From: Pseudomonas frederiksbergensis
Lineage (GTDB): Bacteria; Pseudomonadota; Gammaproteobacteria; Pseudomonadales; Pseudomonadaceae
DNA length: 64,000 nt
NCBI RefSeq assembly: GCF_003732665.1
Contig: NZ_MOBP01000020.1
Location: forward strand, 46,477 to 110,476
Direction: 5' to 3'
Shown here: positions 28,021 through 36,366 of the stretch, in pieces
Layout of the letters: the number at the start of each line of letters is the position of its first letter
How positions within the stretch are numbered: the stretch's first letter is position 1
Notes under the pieces: generated by a model
Told to the model about the DNA's origin: nothing
The model's database searches: none
What the model saw: the letters and a program-made list of their open reading frames with translations, nothing else
Translations under genes and position numbers: made by a program

Positions 28021-28728
28021 TCAGTCTCGCAATAATCCGGGCCAACTCACCTCGTCCACTTTGATCGGACCTGCCTCCATTTCGTTTTTTGGAATGTTGT
28101 AGCGAATGTATTCGTTATCGGTCAGGAAAATGTAGTAGCAGCTATCAGTGAAGGATCGATCATTTTGTACCGCTGTAATGATCCGATGCTTATAACGCCC
28201 AAGTCCCGGCCAACTGGTTTCGTTAATGGCTTCGCGGGTGAGTTTTTGCGTGGGCAAGTCGAGGTAAAGAGAATGTCCGTCATTCAGCAGAAAGCGGAAC
28301 AATTGAACGTCGCGGTTATTTTGCCACCAGGTGCCGGCGACAATGCGATTGAAATAAGGCCTTAACAAACGCCAGGGTGAATCTGCCAAGCGGTCAAGAC
28401 TGTGCATTTTGTCGCTGTCTTGATCGTAACGGCACACCATCGGTACGCCGGCGTCTTCATAGAAGAACCATAAAATATCCGAATCAACACCCGAGATTCC
28501 CGAACGAGCGGGTCTGATGCCGGTGGTGGTGAAACCGAACCGCAGATGCTTGAAATAAGGGTAGAAGCCGTGCCAATTGTTGTCGGTGATCGTGGCCGGG
28601 TAGCCGTCTGGAACCTTGTTGTCACAAATATCAAATCGGGTGTATTGGTTGCTGTCCTTGAAAAAGAAATAACAACGATCTGCTCCGGCGCGCCAATCGA
28701 CGGCGACTACGTTTGTAAGCTCAGGCAT
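28021..28728 (-). CDS. Hemopexin-like four-blade protein, copy A
   Basis: A 235-residue protein built of four hemopexin-type repeats of 50-60 residues: blade 1 (YFFFKDSNQYTRFD), blade 2 (DILWFFYEDAG..VCRYDQDS), blade 3 (VQLFRFLLNDGHSLYLD) and blade 4 (CYYIFLTDNEYIRYN), with blades ending in W..L.RY/PY or WPGLLRD. A four-bladed propeller is therefore predicted. No signal peptide is visible. Eukaryotic relatives bind haem or matrix; bacterial ones include the photopexins of Photorhabdus. It is a paralogue of the next gene upstream, 44 bases away. Role unknown. Confidence 0.75.
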   Translation of the reverse strand: MPELTNVVAVDWRAGADRCYFFFKDSNQYTRFDICDNKVPDGYPATITDNNWHGFYPYFKHLRFGFTTTGIRPARSGISGVDSDILWFFYEDAGVPMVCRYDQDSDKMHSLDRLADSPWRLLRPYFNRIVAGTWWQNNRDVQLFRFLLNDGHSLYLDLPTQKLTREAINETSWPGLGRYKHRIITAVQNDRSFTDSCYYIFLTDNEYIRYNIPKNEMEAGPIKVDEVSWPGLLRD

Positions 28729-28772
28729 GCTTTGAATCCTTTCAATTTGAAGTGGGGGACTGCGCGGCGTTG

Positions 28773-29471
28773 TCAGTCTCGCAATAGTCCTGGCCAGGAC
28801 ACATCGTCAACCTTGATCGGCCCGGAATCCAGTTCGTTATCATCCATGTTGTAGCGCAGGTATTCATGGTTAGTTAAAAAGATGTAGAGGTAATTATCTC
28901 TGGCCGCTCGATCGTTCTGCGCCGCGGTAATGATTCGGTCTTTATAACGAGCCAGTCCTGGCCAGGTTTTTTCATTAATGGTTTCTACGATCAGCCGGTT
29001 GTAGTCATAATCGAAGCGAAGTGCCCGACCGTCATTGAGCAGGAAGCGAAACAGATGAGCCCTACCTTCTTGTTCCCACCACGTGCCCGCGACAATATTA
29101 TTGAAGTACGGCGCCAGTATCTTCCAGCGAGTTTTCTCCAGTGGCTCATAGCTGATTAAGGTATCGCTATCTTGATCGTATTTGCGAACGCCCGGAATCG
29201 TGCTGCCGTCGTAAGTGTAGTAATCAAACAGCCATAAGATATCACCGTCTATTCTGTCCGTATCGAAGCCGGTGGTGGTGAATCCGAAACGCATGTTTCG
29301 CGCGTTATTAAACTCACCCCAGTTGGAAGTAACAGGTCGGGGGTAATCCAATGGCACACGATTTTCACCAATGTCGAAACGTGAGTAAGTATTGGTATCT
29401 TTGAAAAAGAAATAGATCTGGTCAGGGCCGGAGCGCCAATCGACGGCGACAAAATTTTTGAGTTCGGGCAT
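28773..29471 (-). CDS. Hemopexin-like four-blade protein, copy B
   Basis: A 232-residue paralogue of the neighbouring gene, with the same four blades (IYFFFKDTNTYSRFD, DILWLFDYYTYDG, AHLFRFLLNDGRALRFD, YLYIFLTNHEYLRYN) and nearly identical ends (GPIKVDDVSWPGLLRD). The start MPELKNFVAVDW is set by AAGGA at 7-base spacing and by identity with the other copy's start; reading continues upstream without conservation. No secretion signal is visible. Tandem duplication with substantial divergence suggests two subunits or two ligands. The 274 bases between it and the response regulator show no further gene. Confidence 0.75.
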   Translation of the reverse strand: MPELKNFVAVDWRSGPDQIYFFFKDTNTYSRFDIGENRVPLDYPRPVTSNWGEFNNARNMRFGFTTTGFDTDRIDGDILWLFDYYTYDGSTIPGVRKYDQDSDTLISYEPLEKTRWKILAPYFNNIVAGTWWEQEGRAHLFRFLLNDGRALRFDYDYNRLIVETINEKTWPGLARYKDRIITAAQNDRAARDNYLYIFLTNHEYLRYNMDDNELDSGPIKVDDVSWPGLLRD

Positions 29472-29745
29472 GTGAAGTTCCTTCTTTGTATGTTCAGTTG
29501 TTGGGTGACGTTTGCGCAGGTTAATGAGGTGGCCTGGAGGTGTATAGTTGCGAAGTGTTGATGTTTGTTTCTTTTGAAAGTTAGGGGCTGCGATGTTTTT
29601 ATATTGAATGATGAGGGTTGTTTGCTGCAGCTTCTGTGCAGATTCACCAGGATTGAAATCCCGCCACCCGGTCGGTTGTCGCCCTGCCATAATTGCGGCT
29701 TAATCCTGTTCTGTTTGACTCGCCTTTTTGGCTCAGGGAGCTCCC

Positions 29746-30426
29746 ATGCACGTACTGGTTTGCGAAGACGACGAGCTGATCGCCAGCGGTATCGTCGCCG
29801 GCCTCACCGCCCAGGGCCTGACCGTGGAGCATGTCGCTACGGCGTCTTCGGCGCGGGCAATGCTCAAGGTCGCCGAGTTCGACGTCATGGTGCTCGACCT
29901 CGGCTTGCCGGATGAAGACGGCCTCAAGCTGCTTCAGCAATTGCGCCATAACGGTCTGGAGATTCCGGTGCTGATCCTCACCGCACGGGATTCGGTCACC
30001 GATCGCGTCGATGGCCTGCAGGCCGGTGCTGACGATTACCTGCTTAAACCTTTCGACCTGCGCGAACTCGCCGCGCGCCTGCACACGTTGTTGCGACGGG
30101 TGGCCGGGCGCAGCGTCAACCTGATCGAGCATGGCGCCCTGACGTATGACCCAAGCAGCCGCGAAACCCTGCTCGCCGGCCAACCGGTGGACCTGTCGCG
30201 CCGCGAGCAATCGCTGTTGCAAGCCCTGCTGCACAACCGTGGCCGGGTGCTGTCCACCGAACAGTTGAAGGACAGCGTCTACGGCTTCAACGATGAGCTG
30301 GAAAGCAACGCGCTCAACGTTCATATCCATCACCTGCGGCGTAAACTCGGCAATGGCATCGTCGAAACGGTGCGCGGCCTGGGTTATCGCCTCGGGCCTG
30401 CGGATGGCGGAGATCAATCGAAGTGA
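29746..30426 (+). CDS. OmpR/QseB-family response regulator
   Basis: A 226-residue two-domain regulator. The receiver has the acidic pair CEDDE, phospho-acceptor Asp in VLDLGLPDEDG (about 51), Thr in LILTARD and Lys in LLKPFD. The C-terminal winged helix runs from about 125 to 215 (NALNVHIHHLRRKLG, TVRGLGYRLG). ATG 29746 has AGGGAG 5 bases upstream. The sensor gene follows with a one-base overlap. By memory of P. aeruginosa PA2479/PA2480, the pair belongs beside the dsbG-TlpA-dsbD operon, and regulation of that operon is inferred. Confidence 0.9.
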   Translation: MHVLVCEDDELIASGIVAGLTAQGLTVEHVATASSARAMLKVAEFDVMVLDLGLPDEDGLKLLQQLRHNGLEIPVLILTARDSVTDRVDGLQAGADDYLLKPFDLRELAARLHTLLRRVAGRSVNLIEHGALTYDPSSRETLLAGQPVDLSRREQSLLQALLHNRGRVLSTEQLKDSVYGFNDELESNALNVHIHHLRRKLGNGIVETVRGLGYRLGPADGGDQSK

Positions 30427-31748
30427 TGAGCCTGCGTTTGCGCCTGAGCCTGACCCTCGGCGCCGCGTTTGCGCTGATTTGGGCGCTGGCGGCAGCCTGG
30501 ATGCTCAGCGACCTGCGTAACCAGATGATGTTTTCCCTCGACCAGCGCCTGGTCGCATCGGCACGAATGGTCGCCGGGCTGATGGAACAATTACCGGCGC
30601 TGCCGACCAAGGGTGAAGGCACGCATTTCAGCGCCGAACAATTGAATGTCCCCGGTGGCATGGCCTGTCAGGTCAGTTCATTGCGCGGCGAAATCCTGGC
30701 GCGCAGTCACACCGACCCGCAGCAAACCCTCGAAGCCGAGAAAATGGGCTTCCACGACCAGATGATCGACGGCGCGCCGTGGCGCAGTTTCACGTTGGCT
30801 CGCGGTGATCTGCGCATTACCACGGCGGATCGGCAGACCGAGCGCGAGGCCTTGAATATGTCGATCCTGCTGGCCGCTTCGGTGCCGGTGGGTGTGGCGC
30901 TGCTCGGGTGTCTGTGCCTGCTCTGGCTGGGCATCGGCCAGGGGCTGGCGCCGCTTAATCGCATGCGCGATGCCTTGATGCGCCGCAGCGCCGACTCCCT
31001 CGAACCGTTGCAGATTCAGCCGTTGCCCAGCGAGTTGCAACCGTTGCTCGATACGCAGAATCAACTGTTCCAGCGCATCGGCCGCACCATCGAGCGCGAA
31101 CGACGCCTGACCGGCGATGCCGCCCACGAACTGCGCAGCCCGCTGACCGCGATCAAGACCCACCTGCAAGTGGCGCGCATGACCGACGGCGCGGCCCGGG
31201 ATCAATCCCTGGCCCGGGCCGAAGAGGGCGCCGACCGTCTGCACCGCACCCTTGAACAATTGCTCCTGCTGGCGCGGGTCGAGGGCAGCCTGTCGTTCGA
31301 TGACGGCGTGCAGTGCAGCGCCGAGCAGGTGGCGAAACTGGCCATCCAGGATGCCGCCAGCGGTGATCGCCAGCGCATCAAGTTTCAACCGCCGATCAAA
31401 TGTTCGGCCGCCCCGGTGCAAATGCCCGCAGTGCTGTCGATTGCCGCGCTACGCAACCTGCTGGACAACGCCTTGCGCCATACCCCGAGCGACGGCGCCG
31501 TGGAACTGAGCCTGGAAACCACCGGCAACCGTGTTCGTTTTGTGGTCCGCGACCATGGGCCGGGTATTGCCGAAGACGATTTGCAACACCTGACCCAGCG
31601 CTTCTGGCGCAATGGCCAGAGCACCGGTTGCGGATTGGGGCTGGCGATTGTCCAGGCGATTGTTCAGCGCTGTGCCTGCACGTTGCATTTCGACAGCCGG
31701 CCGGATGGGTTGCGGGTCGAATTGACCATGCCGCTGCAAACGGTCTGA
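30426..31748 (+). CDS. QseC-like sensor histidine kinase
   Basis: A 440-residue membrane sensor kinase. Transmembrane segments lie near residues 5-25 and 145-168, bounding a periplasmic sensing region of about 115 residues. The H-box is GDAAHELRSPLTAIK (His near 238), the N-box LLDNALRH, the G-boxes DHGPGIAEDD and GCGLGLAIV. The ATG shares the A of the regulator's TGA (TGATG). The signal is unknown; proximity to dsb genes suggests redox or metal stress. Confidence 0.9.
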   Translation: MSLRLRLSLTLGAAFALIWALAAAWMLSDLRNQMMFSLDQRLVASARMVAGLMEQLPALPTKGEGTHFSAEQLNVPGGMACQVSSLRGEILARSHTDPQQTLEAEKMGFHDQMIDGAPWRSFTLARGDLRITTADRQTEREALNMSILLAASVPVGVALLGCLCLLWLGIGQGLAPLNRMRDALMRRSADSLEPLQIQPLPSELQPLLDTQNQLFQRIGRTIERERRLTGDAAHELRSPLTAIKTHLQVARMTDGAARDQSLARAEEGADRLHRTLEQLLLLARVEGSLSFDDGVQCSAEQVAKLAIQDAASGDRQRIKFQPPIKCSAAPVQMPAVLSIAALRNLLDNALRHTPSDGAVELSLETTGNRVRFVVRDHGPGIAEDDLQHLTQRFWRNGQSTGCGLGLAIVQAIVQRCACTLHFDSRPDGLRVELTMPLQTV

Positions 31749-31765
31749 CCAACACCCGATAACCC

Positions 31766-31855
31766 TGTGGGAGCGGGCTTGCTCGCGAATGCGGTGTGTC
31801 AGCCAATACATGCGGCGACTGACACACCGCATTCGCGAGCAAGCCCGCTCCCACA
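31766..31855. repeat. REP palindrome pair with extended arms
   Basis: A perfect 37-base inverted repeat, 31766-31802 against 31819-31855. The core is TGTGGGAGCGGGCTTGC and the arms extend into GCGGTGTGTCAG. It follows the sensor-kinase stop by 17 bases. Confidence 0.92.
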
Positions 31856-31965
31856 AGGGGATCTCGGTTGCACATCAAATGTAACTTCTCTCCATTAGCC
31901 ATCCTGCCGCCCCCGGCGCTATCTTCCCCGGCAGCTTTGACTCAATGGATTGAGGGAACAGCGCC

Positions 31966-32451
31966 ATGGATGCACCCCTGCACATCGGCCAGGCAACCCG
32001 GGCCGACGCCGGCATTATCAGCCGCATCGTCGAACGTTCGATCCGCGTCGGTTGCGCGCTCGATCACCGCAACGACGCGAAAATCGTCGCCGCCTGGACT
32101 CACAACAAAACCGCTGCACACATTCACGCCTGGCTCATCGACCCAAGGTTTTACCTGAGCATCGCCCTGCTTCAAGACAAACCTATCGGCGTCGCCATGG
32201 CCACGAGCAGTGGCCGGATTGCCTTCTGCTATGTGCTACCGGAGTGGTTTCGTCGCGGCGCCGGGCACGCCTTGATTCTTGACCTGGAAACCTGGTTGCT
32301 CGGACAGGGTTCGCGCCAGGCGCACCTCAACAGCACCCGCACCAGCGAAGCCTTTTATCGGCGCCTGGGTTATCGCGAGTGCGCGCAAACCTTCAGCGTG
32401 GCGGGGCTGTACGCCATTCCCATGCACAAGGCACTGACGCCACCTTCATAG
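31966..32451 (+). CDS. GNAT-family N-acetyltransferase
   Basis: A 161-residue GNAT protein of usual length. The acetyl-CoA loop region is VLPEWFRRGAGHALI (about residues 90-105), followed by a central LNSTRTSEAFYRRLGYRE near 125-140, the typical C-terminal GNAT motif. GAGGGA lies 11 bases before the ATG. It precedes the pvdH promoter but has no PvdS box of its own. The substrate is unknown. Confidence 0.75.
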   Translation: MDAPLHIGQATRADAGIISRIVERSIRVGCALDHRNDAKIVAAWTHNKTAAHIHAWLIDPRFYLSIALLQDKPIGVAMATSSGRIAFCYVLPEWFRRGAGHALILDLETWLLGQGSRQAHLNSTRTSEAFYRRLGYRECAQTFSVAGLYAIPMHKALTPPS

Positions 32452-32468
32452 AAAGCTGAACGCGGGTC

Positions 32469-32492
32469 TAAATCCTTAAGCCCCTGATGCGT
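32469..32492 (+). promoter_or_regulatory. PvdS-dependent promoter of pvdH-mbtH
   Basis: TAAAT (32469-32473) and CGT (32490-32492) are spaced by exactly 16 bases, a full match to the iron-starvation box, about 100 bases upstream of pvdH on the same strand. Confidence 0.85.
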
Positions 32493-32594
32493 TTCCAGAA
32501 CAGGAAAACCTGCAAGTGCGCACCCTGACCGGAACGCGCACCTGCCCGGTGTGCAGTTTTGGTCACTATCCACAGCGTATTGAGGGGTCGAGAG

Positions 32595-34007
32595 ATGTCA
32601 GTCGCTACCAGCCTTATCGAAGATCAGCCGGCCCGGGTCGCCCCGTCGCCTGCCGAGACGCTTTACCAGTTCAACGAATCGCCGTTGCTGGCCCGTCAGA
32701 GCCAGCAGGAATCCAATGCCCGCAGCTACCCGCGACGGATTCCCCTGGCGCTCAAGCGCGCCAAGGGTATTTATGTGGAAGACGTCGAGGGCCGCCGTTT
32801 CATCGATTGCCTGGCCGGCGCCGGCACCCTGGCACTGGGTCACAACCATGCGGTGGTGATCGAAGCGATCCAGCAAGTGCTGACCGATGAACTGCCGCTG
32901 CACACCCTCGACCTGACCACGCCGGTCAAGGATCAATTCGTCCAGGACCTGTTCGGCTTGCTGCCACCGGCCCTGGCCGCCGAAGCGAAGATCCAGTTCT
33001 GCGGCCCCACCGGCACCGACGCCGTGGAAGCGGCGTTGAAACTGGTGCGCACCGCCACCGGGCGCAGCACCGTGTTGTCGTTCCAGGGCGGTTACCACGG
33101 CATGAGCCAGGGCGCGCTGAGCCTGATGGGCAGCCTGGGGCCGAAAAAACCCTTGGGCGCCTTGCTCAGCAGCGGCGTGCAGTTCATGCCGTACCCTTAC
33201 GACTACCGCTGCCCGTTCGGCCTTGGTGGCGCCCAGGGCGTGCAGGTCAACCTCAACTACCTGGAAAACCTGCTCAACGATCCCGAGGCCGGCGTGCAAT
33301 TGCCGGCGGCGGTGATCGTCGAAGTGGTGCAGGGCGAGGGCGGGGTGATTCCGGCGGATCTCGATTGGTTGCGCGGCTTGCGCCGTATTACCGAGCAGGC
33401 CGGCGTAGCGCTGATCGTCGATGAAATCCAGAGCGGTTTCGCCCGCACCGGCAAGATGTTTGCCTTCGAACACGCCGGGATCATTCCGGATGTGGTGGTG
33501 TTGTCCAAGGCCATCGGCGGTAGCCTGCCGTTGGCGGTGGTGGTCTATCGCGACTGGCTCGACACCTGGCTGCCGGGCGCCCATGCCGGGACCTTCCGTG
33601 GCAATCAGATGGCCATGGCCGCCGGTTCGGCGGTGATGCGTTACCTGAAGGACAACGATGTCTGCGCCCACGCCGCTGCCATGGGCGAGCGCTTGAGCGA
33701 ACACCTGCGCATCCTGCAACGGGATTTCCCGCAAATGGGGGATATTCGCGGTCGTGGCTTGATGCTCGGCGTCGAACTGGTCGACCCGAGCGGCAACCCG
33801 GACGTGCAAGGCCATCCGCCAGCGTTCGGGCGCCTGGCGCCGCTGGTGCAGCGCGAATGCCTCAAGCGTGGCTTGATCCTTGAGCTGGGCGGCCGCCATG
33901 GTGCGGTGGTGCGATTCCTGCCGCCGCTGGTGATTACCGCTGCGGAAATTGACCGGGTCGCGGAGATTTTCGGCCGGGCGTTGGCGGCGGCCACCACCAG
34001 CCTCTAA
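32595..34007 (+). CDS. pvdH: L-2,4-diaminobutyrate:2-oxoglutarate 4-aminotransferase PvdH
   Basis: A 470-residue PLP-dependent class III aminotransferase, the usual PvdH length. It makes L-2,4-diaminobutyrate from aspartate semialdehyde, the third substrate of PvdL. Motifs are the PLP-phosphate region CGPTGTDAVEAA, FQGGYHGMS, the Asp of LIVDEIQSGFARTG and the Schiff-base lysine in VVLSKAIGGS. The ATG at 32595 has GAGGGG upstream; the reading frame extends 12 codons further without support. A PvdS promoter precedes it, and the MbtH-like gene follows 82 bases later. Confidence 0.92.
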   Translation: MSVATSLIEDQPARVAPSPAETLYQFNESPLLARQSQQESNARSYPRRIPLALKRAKGIYVEDVEGRRFIDCLAGAGTLALGHNHAVVIEAIQQVLTDELPLHTLDLTTPVKDQFVQDLFGLLPPALAAEAKIQFCGPTGTDAVEAALKLVRTATGRSTVLSFQGGYHGMSQGALSLMGSLGPKKPLGALLSSGVQFMPYPYDYRCPFGLGGAQGVQVNLNYLENLLNDPEAGVQLPAAVIVEVVQGEGGVIPADLDWLRGLRRITEQAGVALIVDEIQSGFARTGKMFAFEHAGIIPDVVVLSKAIGGSLPLAVVVYRDWLDTWLPGAHAGTFRGNQMAMAAGSAVMRYLKDNDVCAHAAAMGERLSEHLRILQRDFPQMGDIRGRGLMLGVELVDPSGNPDVQGHPPAFGRLAPLVQRECLKRGLILELGGRHGAVVRFLPPLVITAAEIDRVAEIFGRALAAATTSL

Positions 34008-34042
34008 ATTTTCCGGCACCCCGAACGTTCCTTCTACATACC

Positions 34043-34063
34043 GGCTGCACACGCCGTGCAGCC
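34043..34063 (+). promoter_or_regulatory. Intercistronic hairpin between pvdH and mbtH
   Basis: GGCTGCAC (34043-34050) pairs perfectly with GTGCAGCC (34056-34063) around a 5-base loop. No T-tract follows, so it is not a terminator; it could stabilise or partition the pvdH-mbtH message. Confidence 0.5.
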
Positions 34064-34089
34064 CACCCCTACAGCGATGGAGACACAGC

Positions 34090-34317
34090 ATGACGTCAGT
34101 ATTCGACCGCGAGGACATCCTCTTTCAGGTCGTGGTCAACCACGAAGAGCAATACTCGATCTGGCCCGACTACAAAGCCGTGCCACAAGGCTGGCGCACC
34201 GTGGGCAAGAGCGGCCTGAAGAAAGAATGCCTGGCCTACATCGAAGAAACCTGGACCGACATGCGACCGCTGAGCTTGCGCCAGAAGATGGACGAGCAGG
34301 CGGCAGTGGCTCCCTAA
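34090..34317 (+). CDS. MbtH-like NRPS chaperone
   Basis: A 75-residue MbtH-family protein with the family signature NHEEQYSIWP, then VPQGWRTVG and ETWTDMRPLSL. These proteins bind NRPS adenylation domains and are often needed for their activity or solubility; here the likely partners are PvdL and the peptide-chain pyoverdine NRPSs. GGAGA lies 7 bases before the ATG. It is the last gene of the pvdH unit and is followed by a strong terminator. Confidence 0.93.
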   Translation: MTSVFDREDILFQVVVNHEEQYSIWPDYKAVPQGWRTVGKSGLKKECLAYIEETWTDMRPLSLRQKMDEQAAVAP

Positions 34318-34330
34318 AGCCACCGCGCAT

Positions 34331-34369
34331 AAAAAACCGCTGAACCGGTAACGGTCAGCGGTTTTTTTT
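34331..34369 (+). terminator. Rho-independent terminator after mbtH
   Basis: A 13-base stem (34331-34343 with 34355-34367; core ACCGCTGA/TCAGCGGT) with an 11-base loop and a run of eight Ts (34362-34369). The A-run on the left makes it usable in both directions, so it may also end the convergent fpv operon. Confidence 0.93.
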
Positions 34370-34400
34370 GGGGCTGGAATTTGAGTCGTCCGTGAGGCCG

Positions 34401-34480
34401 TCTTCGCGAGCAAGCCCGCTCCCACATTGGAATTTCGTCGTGCCGTAGATCCAATGTGGGAGCGGGCCTGCTCGCGAAGA
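34401..34480. repeat. REP palindrome pair between mbtH terminator and fpvF
   Basis: A 31-base inverted repeat, 34401-34431 against 34450-34480, with one mismatch, in the convergent gap 14 bases from the fpvF stop. Confidence 0.9.
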
Positions 34481-34494
34481 ACGATGACGCGGTC

Positions 34495-35466
34495 TCAAGC
34501 CCCACTCAACCCCTTGATCACCAAATCCACATTCCCCTCCAACTCCGCCACCGGATCCACCCCGTCGGTACTCAACACCACCAACCGACTCCCGGCTTCG
34601 CTGATTACCGCTTTCAGCGCCTCCGATGGCTGGCGATGATGCAACACCACCGCCACGCCATTGTCTTTCAGCGTTGCGCCCAGTTGTTTCAAGGCTTCCG
34701 GCGTCCACTCGGCATCCGGCCGGGCATCGAGGCCGATCAGCTCGAGGTTGAGGCCGCCGATCAGATAACCGAAGTGATCGCTCAGGCTCATCACCGTGAG
34801 ATTGTCGGCACTGGCCAGGCGCGCTTCGCTGTCGGCGCTGAGTTTGAGCAGGCGCTGCTTGAGCGCGGCGAGGTTGGCTTCGATCTTCGGCTTGGACTCA
34901 GGCGCCAGGCGCACCAGGTCGGCCGCCATCACGTCCGCCATGCGCCCCATGTTGTTGCTGGAAAACCACGGCTGGCTGTTCAAGCCATCGACCTTGTTGC
35001 CCGGCTGCACGGCGATGCCGGGCAGGGCGCCGTCTACCGGGCGGGCGGCGTCGATTTCAATGATGCGGATATTGCTGCGACGCGCATTCGGGTACAGCGG
35101 ATCGTCCGGCCACAACGAGCGCAGGCCAATCACCGCATCAGCGTCGGATGCCAGTTTGCTCAGTTCCGCCGCGCCACGCCCGGTGAAGTAAGCGGTCTGG
35201 CGTGTACCGGGCAGGTTGGCCGGCGCTGCACGCTCAATGGCGACATCGGTGCCTTCCAGCAGCACGGTGCCCAGGCCATAGGTCACTGGCAGCGAGGCCA
35301 GGACCAGGATTTTGTGCGCAGACGACGAAGCGAAAAGGACCGTATTGCCGACGCCGTGATTGGCCACCAGGCGAATCGGTTCGAAGGTGTCGCCAGCCAA
35401 CGCATTGAAGGAGGCTGTCCCGCACAGGGCCATGGCCAGGGTCAATTGACGCAGAGAAAAAGTCAT
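34495..35466 (-). CDS. fpvF: Periplasmic metal-binding-type protein FpvF
   Basis: A 323-residue protein with a signal peptide (LTLAMALCGTASFNALA). It resembles cluster A-I (ZnuA-type) binding proteins but is divergent; recognisable parts are IRIIEIDAARPVDG, FSSNNMGRMADVMAADL and LTVMSLSDHFGYLI. In P. aeruginosa FpvF and FpvC are the two periplasmic partners of the FpvDE transporter; FpvF binds ferripyoverdine or pyoverdine, FpvC binds iron. The ATG directly follows the fpvE stop (TAAATG). Last gene of the eight-gene fpv operon. Confidence 0.88.
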   Translation of the reverse strand: MTFSLRQLTLAMALCGTASFNALAGDTFEPIRLVANHGVGNTVLFASSSAHKILVLASLPVTYGLGTVLLEGTDVAIERAAPANLPGTRQTAYFTGRGAAELSKLASDADAVIGLRSLWPDDPLYPNARRSNIRIIEIDAARPVDGALPGIAVQPGNKVDGLNSQPWFSSNNMGRMADVMAADLVRLAPESKPKIEANLAALKQRLLKLSADSEARLASADNLTVMSLSDHFGYLIGGLNLELIGLDARPDAEWTPEALKQLGATLKDNGVAVVLHHRQPSEALKAVISEAGSRLVVLSTDGVDPVAELEGNVDLVIKGLSGA

Positions 35467-36366
35467 TTATCCGAGATTCCCTTTCAGACTTGGAACGACA
35501 CCGCGTGCAATGGCGGAGAGGGCGAAGGCGATACCGGCTACCAGAATGATCGCGGCACCGGACGGGATCGGCAGGTCGAAGACAATCGGCGCCAGAATCC
35601 CGCACAACGTGCTGACCGTGGCAATCGCCACCGAGCACCAGAAGAACCCCTTCAGCGACTGGCTGAGTAGCCGCGCCGCTGCCGCCGGAATCACCAGCAA
35701 TGCACCCACCAGAATCGCGCCGATGACTTTCACGGCGGCGACGGTGATCAGGGTCACCAGAATCACGAACAGATAATCCAGGGTCTTCACCGCCACCCCG
35801 CGCACCGCCGCCAGTTGCGGGTTGAAACTGGCGAGCATGATGCGGTTGTACAGCGGCAGGGCCAGGGCCATCACCAGCGAACCGACAATCGCCAGTACCA
35901 GCAAATCATTGCCGTTGACCGTCAGCACCGAACCGAACAGCACGTTTTCCAGAATGTGCACGTTGATCTTGCCCGCCAGAATCAACAACAGGCTTGCGCC
36001 CAACGCCAGGGACACGGAAAGGAACACGCCAATCAGTGTGTCCGGCGCCAGGCCGGTGCGGTTGCGCAAGTAATTGAGCAGGATGCCGAACAACAGGCAG
36101 TAACCGAACAGGCTGCCATAGGGCCCGGTATAGGGTTCGCCGAGCAGGATGCCGATGGCCACGCCGGTCAGCGCCGCGTGACCCACCGCTTCGGAGAAAA
36201 ACGCGAAGCGCTTGACCACCACCAGCGTACCCAAGCCGCCGAGCACCGGGCCGATCAATAGCCCGGCGAGCAGGGCGTTGACCACAAATCCATAGGCCAG
36301 TGCCTCCGGCAGATAACCGGAAGAGGCCCAGCCCTGGACCATCAAGCGAAAGGCTTCATAACTCAT
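35467..36366 (-). CDS. fpvE: ABC permease FpvE (metal-type, ZnuB-like)
   Basis: A 299-residue inner-membrane protein with eight or so hydrophobic helices. The conserved region KRFAFFSEAVGHAALTGVAIG near residues 50-70 and LVGALLVIPAAAARLL near 225-240 mark the ABC-3 metal permease family. The start MSYEAFRLMV is fixed by TGATG coupling with fpvD. With FpvD it forms the transporter for iron released from pyoverdine. Confidence 0.9.
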   Translation of the reverse strand: MSYEAFRLMVQGWASSGYLPEALAYGFVVNALLAGLLIGPVLGGLGTLVVVKRFAFFSEAVGHAALTGVAIGILLGEPYTGPYGSLFGYCLLFGILLNYLRNRTGLAPDTLIGVFLSVSLALGASLLLILAGKINVHILENVLFGSVLTVNGNDLLVLAIVGSLVMALALPLYNRIMLASFNPQLAAVRGVAVKTLDYLFVILVTLITVAAVKVIGAILVGALLVIPAAAARLLSQSLKGFFWCSVAIATVSTLCGILAPIVFDLPIPSGAAIILVAGIAFALSAIARGVVPSLKGNLG

